42,841 nt of DNA from MGBC163016 sp964462135 (GCA_964462135.1 CAYWWK010000016.1:1-42841); one strand, 5' to 3'; shown: positions 34,088 to 42,776, counted from the stretch's first letter. The notes: a model not told the origin generated them from the letters alone. Made by a program: numbers and translations.

Positions 34088-36649
34088 ATGGCGGATCTTG
34101 ACGATATCAATGAAACAGGTACGGGACCAGAGATGGATCCGGAAGAGATAGACGCGGAAGAGACTGCTGATATGGAAGTGGCTGCCGAAACGGCGGCCGA
34201 GGCTGAGGACGGCACCAAGCCAGAGAGCGCCTTCGCGGGTGAGCTTGCTGTTCAACCTGCTGAGCTGGGCAAGGAGATGCAACAATCGTTCTTGGAGTAT
34301 TCCATGAGTGTCATCGTCGCGCGCGCCCTGCCTGATGTGCGCGATGGTTTGAAGCCGGTTCACCGGCGCATCCTGTACGCCATGAACGAATCAGGGTATC
34401 TGCCTTCCAAGCCTCACATGAAATCAGCTCGTACGGTTGGTGACGTTATCGGCAAGTACCACCCGCACGGTGACTCAGCAGTCTACGACACCATGGTGCG
34501 CCTGGCCCAGCCGTTTTCCATGAGACTGCCACTCATTGATGGCCATGGAAACTTCGGCTCCATCGATGGAGACTCAGCGGCGGCCATGCGTTACACCGAG
34601 GCGCGCTTGGACAAGCCAGCGATGGAACTTCTGCGTGACTTGGACAAGGAGACTGTCAATTTCGTTCCGAACTATGACGAGTCGCTCCAAGAGCCTGAGG
34701 TCCTTCCCGCCCGCTTCCCCAACCTTTTGGTGAATGGTTCAAATGGCATTGCCGTGGGTATGGCAACGAACATCCCACCGCACAATCTGGGAGAGACCAT
34801 CGATGCCACCTGCATGATGCTGGACAACCCGGATGTTTCCGTTGAAGAGCTCATGACTGCGCTTCCCGGGCCCGATTTCCCCACCGGTGGCATCATCATG
34901 GGCAAGAAGGGCATTCTGGAGGCCTATCAGACCGGGCATGGCAGCATCACCATCCGTGCGAAATGTGAGATCATCGAGAAGAAGAACGGCCGCAACTCCA
35001 TTGTGGTGAAGGAGATTCCCTATCAGGTGAATCGCAAGCGCCTGTTGGAGAAGCTGGGCGAACTCGTGCGCGACAAGAAGCTGCCTGAGATCTCCAATAT
35101 CCACGATGCCGCTGACCGCCACGGCATCGACATCATCATCGACCTGAAGTCCAACGCCATCCCTCAGGTGGTGCTCAACAAGCTGTTCAAGCACACGCAA
35201 CTGCAGGTTGGGTTCGGCATCAACATGCTGGCCTTGGTGGATTCGACTCCGCGTGTTCTCTCGCTCAAGGAGATCCTGTTCTACTACATAGAGCATCAGA
35301 AAGAAGTCATCGTTCGCCGGACCAAGTACGAGTTGGCGAAGGCGGAGGAACGCGCTCATATCCTTGAAGGGTACCTGATCGCGCTTGACAACATTGACGA
35401 GGTCATCCACATCATCCGTTCGTCCGAGACGGACAAGGAAGCCGCCGCACGCTTGACCGAGCGCTTCGGACTGACCAAGCGCCAAACCGATGCCATCTTG
35501 GAGATGAAGCTTCGTCGTTTGACCGGCTTGGAGCGTACGAAGATCGAAAGCGAACTGGCTGAACTTCGCGAGAAGATAGCCTACTACAAGCGTGTCTTGG
35601 GAGATGAGAGCCTGGTTCGTCAAATCATCAAGGATGAGCTGGGTGAGATCCGCAAGAAATACCAGACGAAGCGCGTCACCAAGCTTTCTGTTGAAGCGAA
35701 GGATATTGATGTTGAGGACCTGATCGCCGATGACTCCATGGTCGTGACTATGACGAAGGCCGGCTACATCAAACGGATGCCCACAAGCGTGTATCGTCAG
35801 CAGAAACGTGGCGGCAAGGGCATGCAGGGTGTCAACCTGAAGGACTCCGATTTCGTTGAACACCTGTTCACGGCGACCAACCATATGTACATGCTGTTCT
35901 TCTCAACCAAGGGCAAGGTGTATCGCCTCAAGGTGTATGACATCCCTGAAGCTTCGCGCCACGCCCGTGGCACTGCTATCGTGAACCTCCTACCCCTTGA
36001 GAAGGGCGAGACCATCTCCGCGGTCATTTCGACGAAGGAGTTCCCCGAAAACGAATACCTCATGTTCGCCACCTCCAACGGCATGGTGAAGAAGACTGCG
36101 ATGAATCTGTACGATCGAACGCGCCGTGAAGGACTCATCGCCATCAACCTCAAGGATGGTGACGAGTTGATTTCCGTACGAAGGGTTGCCCCAGGCGAGA
36201 AGGTCATCATGGTGTCCTCCTCGGGTAAGGCCATCCTGTGGGATGAATCAGAGGCGCGGTCGATGGGCCGCGGCACGACGGGTGTACGTGGCATGAACGT
36301 GCCGGCCGATGCCCATGTGCTGGGCATGGAGATTGCAAGACCCGGAACCGATCTGTTCGTGATCACCGAAAAGGGATACGGCAAGCGCACGCCCATCTCT
36401 GAGTACCCCGAGCATCATCGCGGCGGACAAGGGGTCTACACCATCGTCATGACGCAGAAGAAGGGTTTGCTGGTGGCGATGAAAGTCGTGTCCTCGGATG
36501 ATGAGGTGATGATCATCTCCGAGGAGGGAGTCATTGTGCGGACACCCGTTTCTGGGATCAGTGAACTGGGCCGTTCTACGCAGGGTGTGCATGTGATGAA
36601 CATCGCAGAAGGAGACAGGGTCACCGCGGTAGCTGTGACGGAGGAGTAG
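34088..36649 (+). CDS. gyrA: DNA gyrase subunit A
   Basis: This 853-residue subunit breaks and rejoins DNA. The catalytic tyrosine is Y169 in AAMRYTEARL. The quinolone-determining region reads HPHGDSAVYDT with S130 and D134, the susceptible-type residues at positions 83 and 87 of E. coli. The C-terminal wrapping domain has a GyrA box (QKRGGKG). Unusual is an acidic, Ala/Glu/Asp-rich extension of about 58 residues before LGKEMQQSFLEYS. It follows gyrB by 68 bases with AAAGGG upstream. A long hairpin follows the stop. Confidence 0.97.
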   Translation: MADLDDINETGTGPEMDPEEIDAEETADMEVAAETAAEAEDGTKPESAFAGELAVQPAELGKEMQQSFLEYSMSVIVARALPDVRDGLKPVHRRILYAMNESGYLPSKPHMKSARTVGDVIGKYHPHGDSAVYDTMVRLAQPFSMRLPLIDGHGNFGSIDGDSAAAMRYTEARLDKPAMELLRDLDKETVNFVPNYDESLQEPEVLPARFPNLLVNGSNGIAVGMATNIPPHNLGETIDATCMMLDNPDVSVEELMTALPGPDFPTGGIIMGKKGILEAYQTGHGSITIRAKCEIIEKKNGRNSIVVKEIPYQVNRKRLLEKLGELVRDKKLPEISNIHDAADRHGIDIIIDLKSNAIPQVVLNKLFKHTQLQVGFGINMLALVDSTPRVLSLKEILFYYIEHQKEVIVRRTKYELAKAEERAHILEGYLIALDNIDEVIHIIRSSETDKEAAARLTERFGLTKRQTDAILEMKLRRLTGLERTKIESELAELREKIAYYKRVLGDESLVRQIIKDELGEIRKKYQTKRVTKLSVEAKDIDVEDLIADDSMVVTMTKAGYIKRMPTSVYRQQKRGGKGMQGVNLKDSDFVEHLFTATNHMYMLFFSTKGKVYRLKVYDIPEASRHARGTAIVNLLPLEKGETISAVISTKEFPENEYLMFATSNGMVKKTAMNLYDRTRREGLIAINLKDGDELISVRRVAPGEKVIMVSSSGKAILWDESEARSMGRGTTGVRGMNVPADAHVLGMEIARPGTDLFVITEKGYGKRTPISEYPEHHRGGQGVYTIVMTQKKGLLVAMKVVSSDDEVMIISEEGVIVRTPVSGISELGRSTQGVHVMNIAEGDRVTAVAVTEE

Positions 36650-36700
36650 CCGAACGCGCAGAAAGGTGCGGCTTGCCCTGTAAAAAGGATATTGATGATG

Positions 36701-36767
36701 AAGACGCGGAAGGCAGGCAACGGTCAGAAGCTTCGCAGCCTTCCCTCTGCCTACCTTTCGCGTCTTT
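36701..36767. terminator. Long imperfect hairpin after gyrA
   Basis: AAGACGCGGAAGGCAGGCA pairs with TGCCTACCTTTCGCGTCTT around a ~30-base loop that itself contains GAAGCTTC. Only two mismatches fall in the stem. No T-tract follows, so it may stop transcription from both sides or protect the 3' end. Confidence 0.55.
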
Positions 36768-36861
36768 GAGCGCAATGGAGGCGTAACGTTCTATCCTTCG
36801 CAACGAAAGCTTCGGTGCAAGCTCTGTCTGGGTGGGGCAGGTCGCATGTTGACGCGTTCTG

Positions 36862-37066
36862 GGTCGATCTCCGCTTCGCTCGGATCGACCCCTACGGGTC
36901 TGCGCTGCGTGAATGAGTTATTTTCGTAGCGCAAGCTTCAGCTTGCGGAAGAACGAAGGGGGTCGCAGGGGTCGCAGGGGTCGCAGGGGACGCAGGGGTC
37001 GCAGGCTAAAGCCTGCGCTACGGTCAACCTGTCGTAAAGGGAGACGCAGGCTAAAGCCTGCGCTAC
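36862..37066. repeat. REP-like hairpin cluster 7
   Basis: A family B element is at 36862-36895. Family A elements are at 36926-36947 and, inverted, at 37000-37021 and 37045-37066. Further broken arms ending in CTACG continue to about 37117. The order and spacers match those at 16714-16841 and 20724-20864. Confidence 0.75.
36959..37003. repeat. Tandem 9-bp repeat between REP hairpins
   Basis: Five consecutive units of GGGGTCGCA, one reading GGGGACGCA, run directly into the arm of the next hairpin. The same place in other clusters has one to three degenerate copies. Confidence 0.8.
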
Positions 37067-37160
37067 GGGCCTGCGCTACGGGCCTGCGGACGGGTCTGCG
37101 TTACGGACCTACGCTACGGTCAATCTGCCATATTGTGCACGAGGCAGACTTGCACCGTGG

Positions 37161-37823
37161 TTACGAGGAAAGGGTCAGAAGCTCTTCGGGGTTGCTGACG
37201 TAAAGGTCGGGCACTGCGTCCTCATTCGCGAAGTCTTCCTTTTGATGATAGCCCCACAGAACAGCCACCGCATATACCCCTGCGTTGCGGGCCGCCTTGA
37301 TATCGCCCGGAGAATCACCCACATACGCTGTGTTTGCCGGTGCGGTCTTCAACATGCGCATGGCCTGCTCGATGCCAGCCGGATCAGGCTTTCGCGGCAC
37401 CAAAGGGCTTTCGCCATACATCACGGAAAAGTATCCAGGCAGACAGATGCTGATGATCTGGTCGACCCCTGCCTGCAGCTTGTTCGAGACAACCCCCAAG
37501 GCATCCCCCTTCGCCTTCAGCCCATCCAACATGGAAACGATGCCGGGGAAGGGTCTTGTCTGCTGATAGAACCTGTGGAAGTTCTGATTCCAGAGCTCCA
37601 TGGCCTCATCCCTTGTCTCTTGCGAGGCGTCAGAGGGAAGCGCCAGATAGATCAGGCGGCGAACACCCGACCCGACGAACGAGAGTATCTCCTCTGGGGT
37701 GCGTTGAGGGCAACCGAGCTCTTTCAGGATCATATTGGTAAGCGCTACCAAGTCAGGGATGGTGTCGAGCAGGGTGCCATCCAGATCGAAGATGAAGGTA
37801 TCAAGCTGAGGGCGTGTTGTCAT
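37161..37823 (-). CDS. HAD-family hydrolase, phosphoglycolate-phosphatase-like
   Basis: This 220-residue haloacid dehalogenase-type phosphatase has the nucleophile motif DLDGTLLDT (D13, D15), motif II VVSNK, motif III K in PRKPDP and motif IV GDSPGDI. A helical cap lies between motifs I and II, as in Gph/PGP. It probably removes phosphate from a small metabolite such as phosphoglycolate; the substrate is not determined by these motifs. The start has AAAGGATATCC upstream. It stands alone, divergent from the TrkH operon. Confidence 0.9.
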   Translation of the reverse strand: MTTRPQLDTFIFDLDGTLLDTIPDLVALTNMILKELGCPQRTPEEILSFVGSGVRRLIYLALPSDASQETRDEAMELWNQNFHRFYQQTRPFPGIVSMLDGLKAKGDALGVVSNKLQAGVDQIISICLPGYFSVMYGESPLVPRKPDPAGIEQAMRMLKTAPANTAYVGDSPGDIKAARNAGVYAVAVLWGYHQKEDFANEDAVPDLYVSNPEELLTLSS

Positions 37824-37918
37824 GGATATCCTTTCGCAGAAAAAGATATCCTAGCACGAGCCAGAGCGATCAGTGCGCAGTTCAGGCGGATTTCACGTAC
37901 ATCCAAGGAACGGACGAG

Positions 37919-37944
37919 TTGACACCAGACACGAGTTCTATAAT
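37919..37944 (+). promoter_or_regulatory. Promoter with TATAAT 7 bases before an ATG (leaderless candidate)
   Basis: A perfect TTGACA (37919-37924) and a perfect TATAAT (37939-37944) are separated by only 14 bases. The ATG at 37951 begins where transcription from this -10 would be expected to start, and no ribosome site is present. Confidence 0.55.
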
Positions 37945-37950
37945 GGTCGC

Positions 37951-38106
37951 ATGTCAAGACTGTCCTTACAACGAAAGCCAGGTTTCCCTCCAGCAATAGC
38001 TGGAATGGCCATGTTGGTGTTGACCATCATCACCTTCATCGCGTCGCTTTGGGTAGTCACCTTCCTCGTGCGCGTCGTCGCAGCGCTTTTTGGATTGGCT
38101 TCTTAA
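37951..38106 (+). CDS. Small membrane protein upstream of trkH
   Basis: This 51-residue protein has a short basic start (MSRLSLQRK) and one long hydrophobic segment (about 17-47) ending in ALFGLAS. The ATG is preferred because the upstream frame runs through the promoter. The stop is 12 bases before trkH. It may be an accessory subunit of the potassium transporter, on position alone. The family is not recognised. Confidence 0.6.
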   Translation: MSRLSLQRKPGFPPAIAGMAMLVLTIITFIASLWVVTFLVRVVAALFGLAS

Positions 38107-38118
38107 AGGTCGGGCATC

Positions 38119-39648
38119 ATGTGGCAGCGCTTCACGTTCTACGACCTTCGTGTCATCGGACATTACCTGGGCGTTCTGATCACGTGGTCGGCTGCGCTCA
38201 TGGCCATCCCTCTGATAATCGGCCTTGTCTTCCAGGAATGGGACGCCGTCAGTCGGTACCTCTTCTCCATTGGCATCTCATTCGTGGCTGGTGCTGTTTT
38301 GAGATTCTGCCGCGTGCAGCCCGGACGCCTGAACCGCCAACAGGCTTTGGCGATCGTGGGATTGGCCTGGGTGGTCTTGGGTGTGTTCTGCTCCATTCCG
38401 CTGTATCTGTCCGGTCATTACCTCTCATTCATGGATGCGCTCTTCGACGGAGTGTCCGGCATCACCACCACAGGTGCTTCGCTGATCATCGATCTTGACC
38501 ACCTGTCCTATGCCGACAACATGTTTCGGTTCATGATGCATCTGCTGGGTGGTCTGGGTCTGATCGTCGTTGCCCTTTCCTTGGGGGTCTTCGGGAAAGG
38601 TTCGGGCAGTCAGCTCTACTCATCGGAGGCGCGGAGCGAACATGTCGTGCCCAACGTGATCCAAACCACGCAATTCATTGCGAAGGTGACGGCCATCGTC
38701 ATCGTCGTGTCCACCATCCTGCTCTCAACGTTGCTGCTTCTGCAAGGGTTCGAGCCTGCCCGAGCCGTTCTGCAGGCGCTTTGGGTGAGTGTCTCCGGAT
38801 TCGTCACCGGTGGTTTCACTCCCATGCAGCAATCCATTCTCTATTACCATTCGGTCGTCTTGGAAACGATCACGCTGGTGCTGATGATCCTTGGCTCCAT
38901 CAGCTTCGTGGTGTTCTATGAGGTTTGGAAGGGCAACACTCGTCCTTTCTTTCGTGACATCGAAACACGCACGATGTTCATCTGGGTGGCTGTCACGCTG
39001 GGCGTGTTCGTGGCATCACTTTCCGGGTCCGCTCTCTTCGCCGACATGCCCGCCCTGCTCAGACGCGGTGTGTACATGGTGATATCGGCTTTCACGACGA
39101 CGGGCTTTTCGGTGATCACCCCGAATCAGCTGCTGGTCGTGCTTACCAGCGGCGCTTTTCTGACCATATCCCTGTTGATGGCGGTCGGTGGCTCTGCGGG
39201 ATCAACGGCTGGTGGCATCAAGCTATTCCGTGTCGGCATCATTGCGAAATCGATCGTGCAGACGATCAAGCAGGCGGTATCTCCCTCTTCCGCTCGTGTT
39301 GTCGAATCGTATTTCCATGTGGGACGTCGCATCCTCACCCCCACTGCCGTGAAGACGGCCATGACCATCTTCATCCTGTACGTCATCACCTATGTGGTTG
39401 GTGCGATGGTGGGAATCGCACATGGCTATGATGCTGCACCGGCTCTCTTCGAATCCATCGCGATGGCTTCGAATGGAGGCTTGACGGCTGGGTTGGCTAC
39501 ACCGGGTATGCCACCAACCCTCGAACTGTTCTACATCTTCCAGATGTGGGTTGGGCGTCTTGAGTTCATCACGCTCCTCGCCTTCGTGGCTCAGGTGATC
39601 GCTTCCGTATTGCCGCGGCCGCGTGTCAAGCAGACAAGGAGCGAATGA
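38119..39648 (+). CDS. trkH: TrkH-type potassium uptake membrane subunit
   Basis: This 509-residue integral membrane protein has the four pore repeats of the TrkH/KtrB superfamily: SGITTTGAS, SGFVTGGFTP, SAFTTTGFS and MASNGGLTAG. The GGSAGSTAGGIKLFR segment is a family hallmark. Such proteins pass K+ across the cytoplasmic membrane and usually need a TrkA-type regulator, which is not encoded in this window. AAAGGTCGGG precedes the ATG. It overlaps the next gene by 4 bases. Confidence 0.9.
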   Translation: MWQRFTFYDLRVIGHYLGVLITWSAALMAIPLIIGLVFQEWDAVSRYLFSIGISFVAGAVLRFCRVQPGRLNRQQALAIVGLAWVVLGVFCSIPLYLSGHYLSFMDALFDGVSGITTTGASLIIDLDHLSYADNMFRFMMHLLGGLGLIVVALSLGVFGKGSGSQLYSSEARSEHVVPNVIQTTQFIAKVTAIVIVVSTILLSTLLLLQGFEPARAVLQALWVSVSGFVTGGFTPMQQSILYYHSVVLETITLVLMILGSISFVVFYEVWKGNTRPFFRDIETRTMFIWVAVTLGVFVASLSGSALFADMPALLRRGVYMVISAFTTTGFSVITPNQLLVVLTSGAFLTISLLMAVGGSAGSTAGGIKLFRVGIIAKSIVQTIKQAVSPSSARVVESYFHVGRRILTPTAVKTAMTIFILYVITYVVGAMVGIAHGYDAAPALFESIAMASNGGLTAGLATPGMPPTLELFYIFQMWVGRLEFITLLAFVAQVIASVLPRPRVKQTRSE

Positions 39649-40346
39649 TGCCGAGGACAGATGCCTTTCAGAATGGACAGGAGGCGATGGTCCCGAAACG
39701 GCACGATGAACGGCGTCGTGGACGCGGGAAGCTTCGAAAGTCGGCTGCTTCCTTCGCCATGATCCTCATCTGCCTTTCAGTTCTCTGGACAGGCGGGTGC
39801 GCTCCTGAGGACATGCCGTCCAGCAGTCCGCAGGGGTCTGAAAGCGGCCCTTCCAACACCGAGAACAGGATCAATCCTTCGCAACAGCCCGACAGCTCGT
39901 TCATCTACGATGCAACCATCTCCTCCTTGGAGAAGGCTGATGCCTATATGGATGGACAGACCGTGCAGGTGGTCGGCGAGGCGGTAGGTGATCGGGTGTT
40001 GGCGGAAATGGACCCGAGTCATTGCTGGATCACCTTGGAAGCCATCGATGGGACCTATTCTGAAGTTGCCTGCTACATGGCTTCCCGTTCCGCGGAGGCC
40101 ATTGACACCTATGGGGCCTACGGGCGACATGGCACAACCTTGCAGGTGCGAGGGACCTTCAACCTTGCCTGTGCTGACCATGAGGGGCTTTCGGATCTGC
40201 ATGCGACCAATGTCGAAGTGGTTTCGCAGGGGTATGAGAACAAGACACCCTTCAACATGTCTCAGGTGATACCCGGCATCGTGCTTGTCGCTCTTGGGGG
40301 ACTGCTGCTCTTCGCCTATCATCGTCTGCGGGAGCACCAGCTGTGA
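39645..40346 (+). CDS. Putative membrane-anchored lipoprotein of the trkH operon
   Basis: This 233-residue protein has a basic N-terminus (about 16-33), a hydrophobic segment and VLWTGGC (C52), which resembles a weak lipobox. A Ser/Pro/Asn-rich linker follows, then a domain (about 85-200) with a pattern suggestive of an OB fold (VQVVGEAVGDR, CWITLEA, LQVRGTF). A second membrane segment (about 210-226) with basic residues after it ends the protein. The start overlaps the trkH stop and the end overlaps rsgA, so it is part of one operon. I do not recognise a named family. Confidence 0.6.
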   Translation: MMPRTDAFQNGQEAMVPKRHDERRRGRGKLRKSAASFAMILICLSVLWTGGCAPEDMPSSSPQGSESGPSNTENRINPSQQPDSSFIYDATISSLEKADAYMDGQTVQVVGEAVGDRVLAEMDPSHCWITLEAIDGTYSEVACYMASRSAEAIDTYGAYGRHGTTLQVRGTFNLACADHEGLSDLHATNVEVVSQGYENKTPFNMSQVIPGIVLVALGGLLLFAYHRLREHQL

Positions 40347-41287
40347 CCAAGCGAAGAATTCGAGGGTCTGTGGTCAAGCTTGATCGATCGTTGCCGTTGG
40401 TGCAGCTTGACTCAGGCGAACGCGTTCGTTGTGAACATGCCACTGACCTGGTCAAGCATGGTGCTGAACGGGCTGTCATCGGCGATGTCGTCTATCTGTC
40501 AGCGCCGGACGCCCATGACGTTCATGTGATCGAGGGGATTGCTCCACGACGGACCCGGCTGGTCCGACGCGACCCTCGCGAACGGGCAGCCGAGCAGGTG
40601 ATGGCGGCGAACTTCGATACCGTCTTCATCGTGCAGCCCATCAACAAGGTGAACCTTCGCCGTTTGGAGCGAGAACTGGTGCTTGCATTCGAAACGGGAG
40701 CCGCCGTGGCAGTGCTGCTCACCAAAGCCGATCTTGTGGAACCAACGGTGCGGGCATCGGCGCTTCAAGCGGTGACTTCGCTGGTGGGTGGCGATGTTCC
40801 CGTCATCGTGGTCTCATCAGCGGAATGCGAAGGGGTGGAGGCAGTGCGTGCCATGATTCCCTCAGGGGAAACAGCGGTGTTGATGGGACAGTCAGGTGCC
40901 GGCAAATCAACGCTCATCAACCGCTTGACGGGCAGCAGCAGACAGACCTCCAGTGTCCGCCAATCGGACGGAAAGGGCCGTCATACCACCGTTTCACGTG
41001 AAACGGTGCCCGTGCCAGGCGGCGGCTGCATCGTGGATATGCCCGGGGTTCGTGGGATGGGCCTGTGGGATGCGGAGGCGGGCATTGCAGCCGCCTTCGC
41101 CGATATCGAGCGCTTGGCTGAACAGTGTCGCTTCCGTGACTGCGACCATGGCGCCGAACCCGGTTGCGCCGTGCGAGATGCGGTGGCCACAGGCGCGCTG
41201 GCGGAGGAGAGGCTTCTGTCCTATCTGGGACTGCGCGACGAACTGCGCGCAACACAGGAGCGCAGAACCCAGCAACACTGGCGGTAG
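40343..41287 (+). CDS. rsgA: Ribosome small-subunit-dependent GTPase RsgA
   Basis: This 314-residue circularly permuted GTPase assists late 30S maturation. The motifs appear in permuted order: G4 TKAD (127-130), G1 GQSGAGKST (182-190) and G3 DMPG (232-235). An OB fold lies before them and a zinc site after (C262, C267, H269, C275). The start is a GTG overlapping the previous stop by 4 bases. A parS core lies in the coding sequence and encodes VSRET. Confidence 0.95.
   Translation: MTKRRIRGSVVKLDRSLPLVQLDSGERVRCEHATDLVKHGAERAVIGDVVYLSAPDAHDVHVIEGIAPRRTRLVRRDPRERAAEQVMAANFDTVFIVQPINKVNLRRLERELVLAFETGAAVAVLLTKADLVEPTVRASALQAVTSLVGGDVPVIVVSSAECEGVEAVRAMIPSGETAVLMGQSGAGKSTLINRLTGSSRQTSSVRQSDGKGRHTTVSRETVPVPGGGCIVDMPGVRGMGLWDAEAGIAAAFADIERLAEQCRFRDCDHGAEPGCAVRDAVATGALAEERLLSYLGLRDELRATQERRTQQHWR
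40990..41005. promoter_or_regulatory. parS site 4 (inside rsgA)
   Basis: The 14-base core GTTTCACGTGAAAC is exact; the outer bases are C and G rather than T and A, still palindromic. It is the only site right of the origin in this window. Confidence 0.85.
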
Positions 41288-41384
41288 CACGCGAGGTCCG
41301 CACGGGAATAACGCGAGGTGCCTGAGCGCAGGCTGGTCGAGAGACCATAAAGCTGGCGCAGGTGACGGAGCGAACGAGGCATGC

Positions 41385-42629
41385 TCAGGAGGAAATCTGG
41401 TTGAGCAACGTATTCGCCTTGGCGTATTCGCTTTGCCACAAGGCAACATCCTCGCTTCTTTGCAGGGTGGCTTCGTAGGCTTTGCGAACGATGTCAGTGG
41501 GATATCCCCCTCGCTTGTCCGCTATCAATCTTGCGGCCTCTTCTTCGGTGCTGTTGTAATTCGCGTTTGCTTCGATCATCTCTTGGCTGGAAAGGTTCGC
41601 ACGCGCCTCGTCGGTCTGCTTGGCGTATCCTTGAGCGGTGATGCGCAGCGTCGCATAGTCTTCGAACGGCTTGAGAAACTCAATGGCAGACTGATCGAAC
41701 AGACCGGAATCATCAATCAGCCAGCTTCCCGTGTTCTCAACGGCGCGAACCGCATCGCGCGCCTGTGTGAATTGGGCGATGGCACTGTCGGAAACGCTGA
41801 TCGCTTCTTGAGCGGCGGCTGCGTCGACCAAATCGATGGCAGCGGCCTGCCGTGCCAAGGAATCACCTTCCATGGTGAAAGCAAGGAACGCTTCGGCCTG
41901 ATCGTAGACCTTCGCTGCTGAGACGACCTCCTCGAGAACGGACCGACCTGCCTCGAAGGACTTCATCAGCGCATTGATGGCGCTCAGTGCATCGTTGGCC
42001 TTCTCCGATTGGGATCCTGAGGACGTTCTTTCAATGTTTTCGATCGCCGTCTTCGCTGCACGCAGTTTCGTTGAGATGCTCTGCTGTCGCTGGTCGAAAT
42101 CGTTCAAAGCCTGGGTGATCCTGTCAGCATCAAGGTCGGGAAGGGGCGTTGCAAGCGTGGTGTCCACCAACGACAAGAAGGGTTGGGCGGCTGTGAACTG
42201 AGTGATGATCTCTTCGATCTGAGCGGAGAGGCTGTGAGCCCGTTCCTGTGATTGCTGATATTGGGTGATGCCGAAGGTGACACCAAAACCGACCAGCACG
42301 AGGATGGCTACGATCATAAGCGCCATCAACATGCGACGGTGCCGCTTGCGATGCAGCTTTCGGTCTTTGACCTCGGCACCGGAGAATTCCCATGAAGGAC
42401 GTGAAGGGGCAGAATGGGCGCGCTGAGTATACTTCTCCGGCAGAGAAGGGTCTTTCGAGGGGGTGCCGGAAGGACGCTTCGGCCCTAACGTGAAGAGAGA
42501 GATGCGACCAAGAGGGGACTCATCGTCCTTCTCGGCATCGGCTTGGGCGGCGTTCTTCGCGTCGAGGACCGAAAACGAGATCTCGTTCGAGGTGCCTCGC
42601 GTGTTGCGCTTGATATGGCCGAATGGCAA
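41385..42629 (-). CDS. Single-pass membrane protein with extracytoplasmic helical domain, unknown function
   Basis: This roughly 414-residue protein begins at a TTG (42629) with AAAGGAG upstream; the frame continues further up only through repeat DNA. Residues 1-98 are polar and probably disordered, ending in basic RKRHRR. One membrane segment lies at about 100-122. The rest is Ala/Glu/Gln/Ser-rich and helical, with few Gly or Pro, and is likely coiled coil outside the cell. No enzyme motif is seen. It is convergent with rsgA. Confidence 0.7.
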   Translation of the reverse strand: MPFGHIKRNTRGTSNEISFSVLDAKNAAQADAEKDDESPLGRISLFTLGPKRPSGTPSKDPSLPEKYTQRAHSAPSRPSWEFSGAEVKDRKLHRKRHRRMLMALMIVAILVLVGFGVTFGITQYQQSQERAHSLSAQIEEIITQFTAAQPFLSLVDTTLATPLPDLDADRITQALNDFDQRQQSISTKLRAAKTAIENIERTSSGSQSEKANDALSAINALMKSFEAGRSVLEEVVSAAKVYDQAEAFLAFTMEGDSLARQAAAIDLVDAAAAQEAISVSDSAIAQFTQARDAVRAVENTGSWLIDDSGLFDQSAIEFLKPFEDYATLRITAQGYAKQTDEARANLSSQEMIEANANYNSTEEEAARLIADKRGGYPTDIVRKAYEATLQRSEDVALWQSEYAKANTLLNQISS

Positions 42630-42681
42630 TGGGTCTCCTTTCAGTGGGAGAATTATAACAGCGCGCTCGTAGCGAAGACCC

Positions 42682-42703
42682 GTAGCGCAGGCTTTAGCCT
42701 GCG
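42682..42703. repeat. REP-like hairpin (cluster 8)
   Basis: A single family A hairpin with GTAG at left and arms CGCAGGC/GCCTGCG around TTTA lies upstream of the leftward membrane-protein gene. Confidence 0.7.
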
Positions 42704-42776
42704 TCCCCTGCAAGGGAACCTGCGATCAACTGGAATAACCTCTCGGGACAATGAAGACGTGGAAGGGCGGCGGTGT

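Larger units (their letters stand above)
36650..37160. other. Convergent intergenic region with hairpin and repeats
   Basis: It lies between gyrA and the leftward HAD gene. It contains the gyrA hairpin, REP cluster 7 and a 9-bp tandem repeat. No gene is seen. Confidence 0.6.
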
